Positions 47,644 through 56,289 of a DNA stretch of 64,000 nt are shown one piece after another. The position numbers and the translations under genes are program-made. The notes under the pieces were generated by a model, which saw only the letters and a list, made by a program, of their open reading frames with translations, had not been told where the DNA came from and did not search any database. The first letter of the stretch is position 1; every line of letters begins with the position of its first letter. The DNA comes from Mesorhizobium loti (GTDB taxonomy: Bacteria; Pseudomonadota; Alphaproteobacteria; Rhizobiales; Rhizobiaceae). Location of the stretch: the NCBI GenBank assembly GCA_002356515.1, contig AP017605.1, positions 2,418,001 through 2,482,000 of the forward strand, written 5' to 3'.

Positions 47644-49722
47644 ATGAACTGGTCGATCTCCTTCGAACCGCTGATCTCCTGGCCCTTGTTGGCCGTGGTG
47701 CTGGTGCCGCTTTTGCTGCTGGCGCTTGTCGGCCTGTGGTTTCGCCAGCGCGGCGGTGTGCTGCGCTTCGTCGCCCTGCTGGCGCTCGCCGCCGCTCTGT
47801 TCAACCCGGTGTTCCTCAATGAGGAGCGCGAGCCGCTGAAGAGCGTCGTTGCGCTGATCGTCGACCGCAGCCAGAGCCAGGACATTGGCGAACGCACCAG
47901 GCAGACCGACGAGGCGGTGGCCGGGCTGCAGCAGCGTCTTGGCCGCTTCAAGCAGTTCGACGTCCGCGTCGTCGAGGCCGGCAAGTCCGACGCCGCCGAG
48001 GAGCGTACGGAAACGCGGCTGTTCGGCGCGCTGGAAGGCGCCTTCCGCGACGTGCCGCCGTCGCGCATCGGCGGCGCCATCATGATCACCGATGGCGAGG
48101 TGCATGACGCGCCTCCCGGCGCGCCCGACTTCAACGCGCCGCTGCACGCTTTGATCACCGGCAATGACCACGAAAAGGATCGTCGCATCCGCTTCGAGAA
48201 CGCGCCGCGTTTCGGCATCGTCGGCAAGCCGCTCGACATGACTTACCGCGTCATTTCGACGGAGAACGAGACCGGCCCGGTCGATGTGCGCGTCTCGGTC
48301 AATGGCGAGCAGGTCTCGGTCGAGCATGCCACCGTCGGCCAGGCGATGCCGCTGCAGGTGACCATCCCTGGCGCTGGCCGCAACATCATCGAACTCGCCA
48401 TCGACCGCGAACCGGGCGAACTCACCGACACCAACAACCGCGCCATCGCGCTGGTCGACGGCATCCGCGAGAATCTGCGCGTCCTGCTCGTATCGGGCGA
48501 ACCGCATGCGGGCGAGCGCACCTGGCGCAATCTCTTGAAATCCGACGCCTCGGTCGATCTCGTTCACTTCACCATTCTGCGGCCGCCGGAGAAACAGGAC
48601 GGCACGCCGATCAACGAACTGTCGCTCATCGCCTTCCCGACCCGCGAGTTGTTCGTCGAGAAGATCAAGGATTTCGACCTCATCATCTTCGACCGCTACC
48701 AGCACCGCGACGTGCTGCCGATCCTCTATTACGACTACATCTCCGAATATGTCGAAAAGGGCGGCGCGCTGCTGATCGCCGCCGGCCCCGAATATGCCGG
48801 CGAGGCTTCGATCGCGCGCACGCCGCTGATGTCGGCCCTGCCGGCGATGCCGACCGGCGAGGTGGTCGAAAAGGCCTTCTATCCGCGGCTGACCGACCTC
48901 GGCCAGCGTCATCCGGTGACGCGCGGCCTCGACGGTTCGGCCACCGAGCCACCGCACTGGAGCCGCTGGTTCCGCACCATCGGCGTGCAGAATCCGCAAG
49001 GCGAAGTGGTGATGAAGGGTGCCGACAACCGGCCCCTGCTCCTGCTCGACCGCAAGGGCGAAGGCCGTGTCGGCATGCTCCTGTCCGACCAGGGCTGGCT
49101 GTGGGCGCGCGGCTTCGAGGGCGGCGGCCCGCATGTCCAGCTCTATAGGCGCATCGCCCACTGGCTGATGAAGGAACCCGAGCTCGAGGAAGAGCGGCTG
49201 ACCGCCGAGGGACGCGGCATGGTGCTGGAGATCCGCCGCCAGACCATGGCCGACGATCCAGGCCCGGCACAGATCATCACGCCCTCCGGCAAGACGGTGA
49301 CCGTCAAGCTCGACAAATCCGAGCCCGGTGTCTTCCTCGGCAGCGTCCAGACCAATGAGATCGGCCTGTTCCAGGTCGCCAATGGCGATCTCACCGCGCT
49401 CGCCCATGTCGGCCCGGTCAACGCGCCGGAATTCGCCGACGTCGTCTCCACCGAAAACCTGCTGAGGGCACCGACGGAAGCCACCGGCGGCAGCGTGCGC
49501 CGGCTGGCCTCGTCCTCTGCCCTTGGCAGCGACGTGACGCTGCCCTCCATCGTACCGGTGCGCTCGGCCGGCGAAGCGTCGGGCAGCGACTGGATCGGCC
49601 TGCGCACCACCGACGACAGCGTGCTCAAGGCCGTCTCGCGCGTGCCGCTGTTCGGCGGCTTCCTCGGCCTCGGCCTGCTGCTCCTGGCGATGGGCTCGAT
49701 GTGGTACCGCGAGGGACGGTAG
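47644..49722 (+). CDS. Large membrane protein of the MoxR/Bat-type operon
   Basis: 692 residues. Two N-terminal helices (LLAVVLVPLLLLALVGLW, LRFVALLALAAALFNPV) and a C-terminal one (LFGGFLGLGLLLLAMGSM) flank a long periplasmic region. Within it, LIVDRSQSQDIG resembles a VWA strand with DxSxS, and later LLVSGEPHAGERTWRNLL and LLIAAGPEYAG resemble a glutamine-amidotransferase-like domain. It probably partners the DUF4159 protein. Last gene of the operon, followed by the IS. Confidence 0.88.
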   Translation: MNWSISFEPLISWPLLAVVLVPLLLLALVGLWFRQRGGVLRFVALLALAAALFNPVFLNEEREPLKSVVALIVDRSQSQDIGERTRQTDEAVAGLQQRLGRFKQFDVRVVEAGKSDAAEERTETRLFGALEGAFRDVPPSRIGGAIMITDGEVHDAPPGAPDFNAPLHALITGNDHEKDRRIRFENAPRFGIVGKPLDMTYRVISTENETGPVDVRVSVNGEQVSVEHATVGQAMPLQVTIPGAGRNIIELAIDREPGELTDTNNRAIALVDGIRENLRVLLVSGEPHAGERTWRNLLKSDASVDLVHFTILRPPEKQDGTPINELSLIAFPTRELFVEKIKDFDLIIFDRYQHRDVLPILYYDYISEYVEKGGALLIAAGPEYAGEASIARTPLMSALPAMPTGEVVEKAFYPRLTDLGQRHPVTRGLDGSATEPPHWSRWFRTIGVQNPQGEVVMKGADNRPLLLLDRKGEGRVGMLLSDQGWLWARGFEGGGPHVQLYRRIAHWLMKEPELEEERLTAEGRGMVLEIRRQTMADDPGPAQIITPSGKTVTVKLDKSEPGVFLGSVQTNEIGLFQVANGDLTALAHVGPVNAPEFADVVSTENLLRAPTEATGGSVRRLASSSALGSDVTLPSIVPVRSAGEASGSDWIGLRTTDDSVLKAVSRVPLFGGFLGLGLLLLAMGSMWYREGR

Positions 49723-49750
49723 CGCAACGCCTCTTCCTTCTCCCCTTGTG

Positions 49751-50905
49751 GGCCTGTTGCGCAGTTTCGGGAGTGCGCGGACGGGAGTGGAATGCAGCGG
49801 GTTGTTGCTTGCGCTTGTGGATTGGAGTCTGGTTTTGAGGGGTTGAGGTGGCGGTTCGGCCCGTACGGCCGGACTGCAGGCGCACCTATCCCGTGATGGC
49901 GGCCCATCGGCGCATGTTGAAGGCGATCGCCGCCATCGTCACTTGGGCGGACGCCTTGGCCAGTCCGACATAGCGGATCGCGGTCAGCTTCATGCGGTTC
50001 TTGAGCGTGGCGAAGGTGGTCTCCACCGCCGCCCGACGCCTGGCGATGAGGCGATTGTAGCGTTTGAGCCGCAACGGCAGCTCCGGATGATGCTTGTTGG
50101 GGCGGCGCGCGATGCGCACCTTCTTGCCCTCGGCCTTGAGCCGGGCACGCCGGGCGTGCGTGTCGTAGGCGGCATCGGCCCACACCGTCTTCTCGTCGCT
50201 GCGGATCAAGTCATCGGCCATCACCGTGTCGTTGACGTTGGCCGGTGTGGTGATCACCGTGCGGATGATGCCAGAGCCCTCATCCACGCCGACATGGGCC
50301 TTGTAGCCAAAAGTGAAACCGCCCTTGCCCTGCCGCGTGGTGACACGGGCGTCCGCATCTTTCGAAGGCCGCTCAGCTGTCGGCGGCGCTGAGACTGCAT
50401 CGATCAGCGTTGCATCCAGCATCGTGCCGCGCTTCAGGATCACGCCGGCCTTCTCCAGCTGCCGGTCGAGTTCGCCAAACAGCTTCTCCAGCAGCCCTTC
50501 ACCGACAAGCAGATTGCGAAAGCGCGAGAGCACCGTGTGGTCGGGAATGCTCTCTCCCAGCCCAAGCCCGGCAAAACGCCGGAACGACAGCCGGTCGCCG
50601 AGCGCCTCCTCAAGTTCGCGATCCGACAGCCCATAAAGCGATTGCAGCAGCAGTGCCTTGAACAGCACCAGCGGCGGCCAAGCCGCCCGACCCGGTCCGC
50701 CATCGCGCAGAGGGTTAAGCAGCTTCTCGAAGCGGTACCACTTCACAAGGCCAGACAACCGGTCGAGCGGCGAGGAGCCACCAGACAGCTTGTCGCCCAG
50801 AAATCCCTCCACCAGACTCAACTGACCTGTCCGCTTCACCGCCATCGGTTCGTCCTCCGAGCTTATGTCTCAGAGAATCACAACCAGCCAATTACGCAAC
50901 AGGCC
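49751..50905 (-). mobile_element. IS5-family insertion sequence, apparently intact
   Basis: About 1155 bp. The ends are imperfect inverted repeats: GGCCTGTTGCGCAGTTTCGG on the left, GGCCTGTTGCGTAATTGG on the right (read inward). CCTTGTG occurs directly outside both ends (49744-49750 and 50906-50912), consistent with a 7-bp target duplication; since the palindrome bases are shared with the ends, 5 or 9 bp are also possible. One intact transposase gene. Recent insertion is likely. Confidence 0.9.
49886..50845 (-). CDS. IS5-family DDE transposase
   Basis: 319 residues with an unbroken frame. Candidate DDE residues are D144 (TMLDATLIDA), D224 (VWADAAYDTHA) and E275 in the C-terminal VETTFATLKNRMKL (Y-R-like K/R spacing of IS5). 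The N-terminal part is the DUF772-type helical domain (YGLSDRELEEALGDRLSFRR). The only coding gene inside the IS at 49751-50905. Complete, so potentially active. Confidence 0.93.
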   Translation of the reverse strand: MAVKRTGQLSLVEGFLGDKLSGGSSPLDRLSGLVKWYRFEKLLNPLRDGGPGRAAWPPLVLFKALLLQSLYGLSDRELEEALGDRLSFRRFAGLGLGESIPDHTVLSRFRNLLVGEGLLEKLFGELDRQLEKAGVILKRGTMLDATLIDAVSAPPTAERPSKDADARVTTRQGKGGFTFGYKAHVGVDEGSGIIRTVITTPANVNDTVMADDLIRSDEKTVWADAAYDTHARRARLKAEGKKVRIARRPNKHHPELPLRLKRYNRLIARRRAAVETTFATLKNRMKLTAIRYVGLAKASAQVTMAAIAFNMRRWAAITG

Positions 50906-51059
50906 CCTTGTGGGAGAAGGTGGATCGGCGCGCAGCGCCGAGACGGTTGAGGGGTGTTCCAGCGGAGTGAGACGCTGGCGTTCCCTGGAACACCCCTCAT
51001 CCGACCTCGCTTCGCGAGGCCACCTTCTCCCACAAGGGGAGAAGGGAAAAGCACCCTCC

Positions 51060-51365
51060 TCACTCTTCCGGCTCGGTCGTGAACAGCAGCGGGTAGCCCT
51101 TGGCCTTGCCGGCATCGGTGGCCCGTGTCGCCTTGGTCTCGGCGACATCCCTGGTGAACACCGCGACCACGCAGACGCCGCGCCGGTGCGCGGTGATCAT
51201 GATGCGGTGCGCCTGGTCCTCGCTGAGCTTGAACTCGCCCTTCAGCACCGTGACGACGAATTCGCGTGGCGTGAAATCGTCATTGATGAGGATGACCTTG
51301 TAGAGCTTGGGCCGCTCGGTCTGTGGCTTGACCTTGGTACGCGGTTTTGTGGTGATTTCTGGCAT
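51060..51365 (-). CDS. clpS: ClpS adaptor
   Basis: A 101-residue adaptor delivering N-degron substrates to ClpAP. The core PKLYKVILINDDFTPREFVV (with the Asn/Asp substrate-pocket residues) is followed by LSEDQAHRIMITAHRRGVCVV and the family DVAETKA. The short length and variant TPREFV suggest the alphaproteobacterial second paralogue (ClpS2-type), not the canonical one; clpA is not adjacent. The palindromic repeat just downstream may act as its terminator. Confidence 0.93.
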   Translation of the reverse strand: MPEITTKPRTKVKPQTERPKLYKVILINDDFTPREFVVTVLKGEFKLSEDQAHRIMITAHRRGVCVVAVFTRDVAETKATRATDAGKAKGYPLLFTTEPEE

Positions 51366-51502
51366 CGGAACCGGCAGTTTCGCGATCGACGGCGGCGCGA
51401 TGCATTTTGCCAGACGTCAAACCGATCGTCCATTTTTGATTGTCGCGCAAGCTGGGTCGAGCGCGGCGCTTCACAATCATGTGGGCAATCGCTGACCGCG
51501 GT

Positions 51503-51814
51503 TCAGCGGTCCAGATTGGGGCGTAGCCGATTGCCGCCGGGATTGGCCCGGCGTTCCAGCCATGCCGCGATCGGCCATCCGGCAACGCAGATCAGCGTCA
51601 CGGCGAGAAGCACGATCAGCAGCCAGGCCTGGACGGGCGTGATGTAGTCCCAGTTGCTGGAAATTATCGGCGCGAACAGCGAGGGCTCGGTGCGGCCACT
51701 GGCGGGGTCGGGCACGGGGCTGGCGGTAAGCAGAATCAGGACCCTGGCGACACCGGTGGCAACCAGGCCACCAATCACCATCGAACGCAAAATGGACGAA
51801 AGCCGCTTCTTCAT
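51503..51814 (-). CDS. Small membrane protein, hypothetical
   Basis: 103 residues with two hydrophobic helices (MVIGGLVATGVARVLILLTA and VQAWLLIVLLAVTLICVAGW). A periplasmic loop with SNWDYITP joins them, followed by a basic C-terminal tail. No family was recognised. The start at 51814 (MKKRLSSILRS) gives a normal positive-inside N-terminus; an in-frame extension further upstream looks non-coding. Confidence 0.65.
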   Translation of the reverse strand: MKKRLSSILRSMVIGGLVATGVARVLILLTASPVPDPASGRTEPSLFAPIISSNWDYITPVQAWLLIVLLAVTLICVAGWPIAAWLERRANPGGNRLRPNLDR

Positions 51815-51975
51815 GCGGATTGTCCTACATGGCCGGCGTTGAAAACGGGTTAAATGCGATCGAGGTGGCTGGCTGTGAGCCGCCGGCATTCAGCTCATCG
51901 ACCATGCACTTGGCAGAAGGCCGCCCCAGCCAGTGCGGCTGGAACGGCCTTGATAGAAACTGGCGTCAGAGCCGA

Positions 51976-52269
51976 TCAGGGCTTCTTCTTCGGAGCAGCC
52001 TTCGGAGCAGCCATCGGGGCGGTCTTGGGGGCTGCCTTCTTGACCGGGCACTTGTGCTTCTTGGTCGGCTTGCAGACGGTCTTCTTGACGACCTTCTTCG
52101 GAGCAGCCTTGGCCGGAGCGGTGGCAGCCGGAGCGGTGGTGGCCGGAGCAGTGGTCGTGGCGGCAGCAGCCGGGGCAGCGGTCGTGGTGGCGGCAGCGTT
52201 GCCGAGAGCCGGCATCGAGAAGGCGAGAGCAACGGCGAGGCCGAGGGCCGACAGAAGGGACTTTTTCAT
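51976..52269 (-). CDS. Exported Ala/Pro/Lys-rich protein
   Basis: 97 residues: a signal peptide (KKSLLSALGLAVALAFSMPA, cleavage near GNA-A), then an Ala/Thr/Pro tract and a basic half with KKHKCPVKK and a second Cys in VCKPTKKHK. The composition suggests a disordered, cationic periplasmic protein; the repetitive GCC/GCG codons suggest expansion by slippage. Function unknown. Confidence 0.7.
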   Translation of the reverse strand: MKKSLLSALGLAVALAFSMPALGNAAATTTAAPAAAATTTAPATTAPAATAPAKAAPKKVVKKTVCKPTKKHKCPVKKAAPKTAPMAAPKAAPKKKP

Positions 52270-52307
52270 GGCTTCATTTTCCTTTTTATGCGGGTCGATT
52301 TCGAGCG

Positions 52308-52607
52308 TCACTGGACCGGGTCGTTCGGTGTCACTCCAAGCAGCTTCAAAGCGTTGGCGAGCATCCGGATCCCCTGTGCCTGTTTCTTGGCGGCACAATA
52401 CCGGTTGCCCTTTCTCTGAAGTGCCTTTGCCGCGGTGACCTGCGTTGCCGTGGCATGGGTTTCGAGGGCTTCATCAAATTGGTGGCTGAGATTGGCGCAC
52501 CGTTCGCTCCGGGTGAGCGGCGCCTTTGCGTCCGATTGGCCGACAGCGGCAGTGACCAGGCCAAGGCCCAGCAACGCACCCAACAAACTGATCGACAACC
52601 TTGGCAT
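52308..52607 (-). CDS. Small exported protein, hypothetical
   Basis: 99 residues with a signal peptide (RLSISLLGALLGLGLVTAAV) cleaved near VGQ-S. The mature part is helical with Cys in RCANLSHQFDEALE and RYCAAKKQAQGI, possibly a disulfide. No family was recognised. It lies 38 bases upstream of the Ala/Lys-rich gene on the same strand, so the two may be co-transcribed. Confidence 0.7.
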   Translation of the reverse strand: MPRLSISLLGALLGLGLVTAAVGQSDAKAPLTRSERCANLSHQFDEALETHATATQVTAAKALQRKGNRYCAAKKQAQGIRMLANALKLLGVTPNDPVQ

Positions 52608-52745
52608 TGGTTTTTCCGTAACCCGGAGATTAGCGTCGCAGCCGTTAACCTGACCGCCACGGCACCGTTATGCCGACCTACCTTTTCAGGAGTTTTTCCC
52701 GATTGTAGAATTTTGTTTCTGGATTGTGTCTGGCCGGCCCGGCTG

Positions 52746-52793
52746 ACGCGTGTCGGCCGAAAGTGGTCCCGGTTTTGGCAGAACGACACGCGT
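52746..52793. repeat. Palindromic repeat, copy of the 681-726 unit
   Basis: ACGCGTGTCG (52746-52755) pairs with CGACACGCGT (52784-52793), with AAGTGGTCCCGGTTTTGG between. The same middle (AAGTG...CGGTTTTGG) and the flanking CGACA are found in the unit at 681-726, so this is a second copy in the same rhizobial palindrome family, upstream of the two-component genes. Confidence 0.75.
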
Positions 52794-52951
52794 GGAAATA
52801 AGAGCTTCAGCACGGCCATCGCTTTGCATGTGGAGAAGGCGGAATTCGTTCTCCCTTGAAATCCAAGGCACTGGCCAACATATGGCCCGAATTCTATCGT
52901 GTGGCTCACCTGCCAGGAATGACTTGGCTGGCAATCGAGACAGGGCACCTC

Positions 52952-53668
52952 GTGAAATCCGACGCACACATACTGATCGTCGACGACGACAAGGGCATCC
53001 GCGACCTGCTTCAGGAGTTCTTCCAGAAGCGGGGGCTGCACACTTCGGTAGCCGCCGACGGCACCGAGATGGAGGCCATCCTGCGCCGTGCGCAGGTGGA
53101 CCTCATCGTGCTCGACGTGATGTTGCCCGGCAAGAGCGGGCTGGAACTGTGCCGTGACCTGCGCGCCCAGTATACGACGCCGATCATCATGCTGACCGCC
53201 GTCACCGAGACCACCGACCGCGTGGTCGGCCTGGAGATGGGCGCTGACGACTATGTGCCCAAACCCTTCGACCCGCGCGAGCTCCTGGCCCGCATCCGCG
53301 CCGTGCTTCGGCGCAACGGCACCACCGAGCCGAAACGCGCCACCACCAAGCAGATTTACCGTTTTGCCGGCTGGACAATGGACTGTTCGCGGCGCCGGCT
53401 GACGGCGCCCGACGATGTCAGGGTCGAGCTGACCATGGCCGAATTCAACCTGCTGCAGACCTTCGTCAAGAGCGCCCAGCGGGTGCTGACCCGCGACCAG
53501 CTCATCGAACTCTCCGGCGGCGACAGCGACTATTCCTTCGACCGCAGCATAGACATCCTGGTCAGCCGGCTGCGGCGCAAGATGGAAGATGACCCCAAGA
53601 CGCCCAAGCTGATCCTGACGGTGCGCAGCGGCGGCTACCAGTTCCTGCCCGAGACGACCTCCGAATGA
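52952..53668 (+). CDS. OmpR-family response regulator
   Basis: 238 residues: a receiver domain (1 to about 125) with acidic D11-13, phosphoacceptor D55 in LIVLDVMLPG and the conserved Lys in YVPKPFD, then a winged-helix effector domain ending VRSGGYQFLP. The GTG at 52952 gives the usual length; a TTG at 52856 would add 32 residues. It overlaps its cognate kinase by ATGA. Targets are unknown. Confidence 0.94.
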   Translation: MKSDAHILIVDDDKGIRDLLQEFFQKRGLHTSVAADGTEMEAILRRAQVDLIVLDVMLPGKSGLELCRDLRAQYTTPIIMLTAVTETTDRVVGLEMGADDYVPKPFDPRELLARIRAVLRRNGTTEPKRATTKQIYRFAGWTMDCSRRRLTAPDDVRVELTMAEFNLLQTFVKSAQRVLTRDQLIELSGGDSDYSFDRSIDILVSRLRRKMEDDPKTPKLILTVRSGGYQFLPETTSE

Positions 53669-55071
53669 GACGTCTCCTGCCGCAGACCTTGCCTGCCTGG
53701 GTGCTGCTGATCGTCATTGCCGGGCTTTTGATCAGCCAGGTCGCGACCCTCTACATCGTGGCGCGCGACCGCGCCGTCGCCAATGACGTGGTCGACCTCT
53801 ACCGCCTCAACGACCGCGCCTTCTCGCTGGTGCAGCTGATGAGCAGCGCCACGCCCGAGGAGCGCAAGGCCACCGCGGCGGGACTGTTCAACTCGACTTA
53901 TGCGCTGACCGTCTCGGACACGCCCGCCGTCACCTCCTCGATCGCCGGCGACGACGAACTGGCTGAACTCGAAGACATCCTGGTCGGCCGGCTGTCGAAG
54001 TTCGGCGTCACCGACGCGCGCGTGCGGCGCGACCCGGCGACGCGCGAGGCCGACGACGCCAGCACCGTATCCGGCCCCGATATCGGCCAGGTCGAGCGCG
54101 ACCTTCTGGTGCTGGCCGCCGATTTCGCCCAGAGCGACAAGCTGACGGCCTCTTTGCGCTTCGCCGACGGCCAGTGGCTGAACTTCACCGAGCCGATCAC
54201 GCCGGTCGGCCCGATCCTGAGCTTCGACAGCCTGCCGCTCTATTCGCTGATCGCCGGCCTGGTGGTGGTCATGTCGATCTGGTCGCTGCGCCGGCTGACC
54301 GCGCCTTACCGGATGATGGAAACCGCCGTGAACCGGATCGGCAAGGATTTGAAGAGCCCACCGATCGCCGAGTCGGGCAGCCGCGAGGTGCAGGCTGCAG
54401 CCAGGGCAATCAACGCCATGCAGAAGAGGCTGCGCGAATATGTCGAGGACCGCGAACATCTGGCCGCCGCACTCGCGCATGATCTGCGCACACCGATGAC
54501 GCGGATGCGGCTGCGCCTCGAACTCTTGCGCAAATCGGCGGTTCGCGAGGCGCTGGCGCATGATCTCGCCGACGTCGAGAGCATCGCCAGTTCCGTGATC
54601 GACTTCGCCACTTTCGAGGTCAACGAGGAAAAGACCGAGCGCATCGACTTCTGGTCGTTCGTGGAATCGATCGCCGACCCCTACCCGGAGGTCTCGTTCG
54701 ACAATGACGATGCCCGTTCGCGTGGCCTGATCTGCATCGCGCGGCCGGTGGCACTCAGGCGCTGCGTTACCAATCTGGTACAGAACGCCATCACCTACGG
54801 CAAGAAGGCGCATCTCAGCCTGCACCGCTCGGACGGCACGATCACGCTCACCATCCGCGACGAAGGCCCAGGCATACCGCAGGCCCAGATCGATGCCGTG
54901 TTCGGCTCCTTCGTGCGCCTCGAACAGTCGCGCAACCGCCAGACCGGCGGCCTTGGCCTCGGCCTCACCATCGCCCGCAACATCGCGCGCGCCGCCGGCG
55001 GCGAAATCCGCCTGTCCAACCACCCGGACGGCGGATTGCTGACGGAGCTGCGCCTGCCGCTGGCGGCCTGA
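53665..55071 (+). CDS. Sensor histidine kinase, EnvZ-type
   Basis: 468 residues. Two membrane helices (AWVLLIVIAGLLISQVATLY, LYSLIAGLVVVMSIWSL) enclose a periplasmic sensor of about 155 residues. A HAMP domain, the H-box ALAHDLRTPMTRMR with phospho-His272, the N-box CVTNLVQNAITYG, G1 IRDEGPGIP and G2 TGGLGLGLTIARN follow. It is coupled with the upstream regulator by a four-base overlap and is probably its cognate kinase; the stimulus is not evident. Confidence 0.95.
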   Translation: MRRLLPQTLPAWVLLIVIAGLLISQVATLYIVARDRAVANDVVDLYRLNDRAFSLVQLMSSATPEERKATAAGLFNSTYALTVSDTPAVTSSIAGDDELAELEDILVGRLSKFGVTDARVRRDPATREADDASTVSGPDIGQVERDLLVLAADFAQSDKLTASLRFADGQWLNFTEPITPVGPILSFDSLPLYSLIAGLVVVMSIWSLRRLTAPYRMMETAVNRIGKDLKSPPIAESGSREVQAAARAINAMQKRLREYVEDREHLAAALAHDLRTPMTRMRLRLELLRKSAVREALAHDLADVESIASSVIDFATFEVNEEKTERIDFWSFVESIADPYPEVSFDNDDARSRGLICIARPVALRRCVTNLVQNAITYGKKAHLSLHRSDGTITLTIRDEGPGIPQAQIDAVFGSFVRLEQSRNRQTGGLGLGLTIARNIARAAGGEIRLSNHPDGGLLTELRLPLAA

Positions 55072-55107
55072 CGCAGCAATGACGTCAAAACAAGGATAGC
55101 GAGACGC

Positions 55108-56289
55108 TTACCGCCGCAACACCGCGCTCAGCACATCCCTGATACCGATGGCGCCGACGAAGCGGGACTGGTCGTCGAACAGCGCCACGGGTGCCGTCTG
55201 CGAACGGTGCATGGCCAGCATCACGGTTTTCAGCGACGTGCCGGGATTGGCCCAGAACACCTGCGCCGCTTCCTCGGACTGAGCCTCGACATCGGCGCAG
55301 GACACCCACACCGCCGGCTTGCCGTCGCGTTCCGCCGCCGCCACCAGCCCGTGCTCATCGATCTTGAAGCGCGTCGTCTTGCGGCGGTCGAGCCACACCC
55401 AGCCATTGTCGCCGTGGTCGAGGTCGCGGCTGTCGCGCATGACGTTCCAGGCGGTGAGCACCGACAGCGGGTTCACATTGGCGATGAAGTCGCGGACATA
55501 GTCGTTGGCGGGGCGCAGCACGATGTCTTCCGGCGCGCCGGTCTGGACGATGCGCCCGCCCTCCATGATGGTGATGTGGCTGCCGATCTTCAGCGCCTCT
55601 TCCAGGTCGTGGCTGACGAAGATGATGGTCTTCTTCAGCTCCGCCTGCAGCTGCAGCAATTCGTCCTGCAGCTTGGTGCGGATCAACGGGTCGAGCGCCG
55701 AGAACGGCTCGTCCATCAGCAGGATCGGCGCCTCGGTGGCGAAGGCCCGCGCCAGGCCGACACGCTGCTGCATGCCGCCCGACAGCTCGTGGGCGTATTT
55801 CTTCGACCACTGGTCGAGATTGACCAGTTTGAGCTGCTTGTGCACGCGCTCCTTGCGTTCGGCGTCCGGCACGCCGGCAAGTTCGAGGCCGAGGCCGACA
55901 TTTTCCTCGACCGTGCGCCATGGCAGCAGGCCGAACTGCTGGAACACCATCGCCACCTGCTTCTGGCGCAGGCGCCGCAAGGTCGGCTCGTCGCAAGTGA
56001 CCACGTCGACAATCTTGTCGCCGTCCTTGACCAGTACCTGGCCGCGCGACACCACGTTGAGCCGGTTGACGGCCCGAAGCAGCGTCGACTTGCCGGAGCC
56101 CGACAGGCCCATCAGCACCGAGATCTCACCCTCATGCACGGTCAGGCTGGCGCCGGCACAGCCCAGCACATTGCCGGTCTTCTCGAGGATCTCGGCGCGC
56201 GTGGCTCCCTTGTCGATCATGGCCAGCGAGCCTGCCTGATCGGCGCCGAAGACGATATCGACGTTCTTGAAATCGACGGCGACGGTCAT
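55108..56289 (-). CDS. choV: Choline ABC transporter, ATP-binding protein
   Basis: 393 residues of the ProV/OpuA type: Walker A GLSGSGKST, Q-loop MVFQQFGLLPWRTVEENV, signature LSGGMQQRVGLARA, Walker B ILLMDEPFSALDP, H-loop VSHDLEEAL, then a C-terminal CBS-like regulatory region. It powers choline uptake with ChoW and ChoX. The ATG at 56289 overlaps choW by four bases. Confidence 0.95.
   Translation of the reverse strand: MTVAVDFKNVDIVFGADQAGSLAMIDKGATRAEILEKTGNVLGCAGASLTVHEGEISVLMGLSGSGKSTLLRAVNRLNVVSRGQVLVKDGDKIVDVVTCDEPTLRRLRQKQVAMVFQQFGLLPWRTVEENVGLGLELAGVPDAERKERVHKQLKLVNLDQWSKKYAHELSGGMQQRVGLARAFATEAPILLMDEPFSALDPLIRTKLQDELLQLQAELKKTIIFVSHDLEEALKIGSHITIMEGGRIVQTGAPEDIVLRPANDYVRDFIANVNPLSVLTAWNVMRDSRDLDHGDNGWVWLDRRKTTRFKIDEHGLVAAAERDGKPAVWVSCADVEAQSEEAAQVFWANPGTSLKTVMLAMHRSQTAPVALFDDQSRFVGAIGIRDVLSAVLRR

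Larger units (their letters stand above)
49736..51047. repeat. Palindromic repeat split by the IS
   Basis: Left arm CCTTCTCCCCTTGTG (49736-49750), continuing after the IS as GGAGAAGGTGG (50913-50923); right arm CCACCTTCTCCCACAAGGGG (from 51020). Without the IS these form one inverted repeat. Inside is a perfect 14-bp stem GAGGGGTGTTCCAG (50949-50962) / CTGGAACACCCCTC (50985-50998) and a CCTCGC/GCGAGG hairpin near 51005. A further dispersed palindrome family. Confidence 0.8.

Noticed and set aside
46354..49407. Minus-strand open frame of about 1017 codons
   Set aside because: It is antisense to the DUF4159 gene and the next membrane gene, which have clear domains. High GC makes long antisense frames common; the product is Arg/Ala/Gly-rich with no motif.
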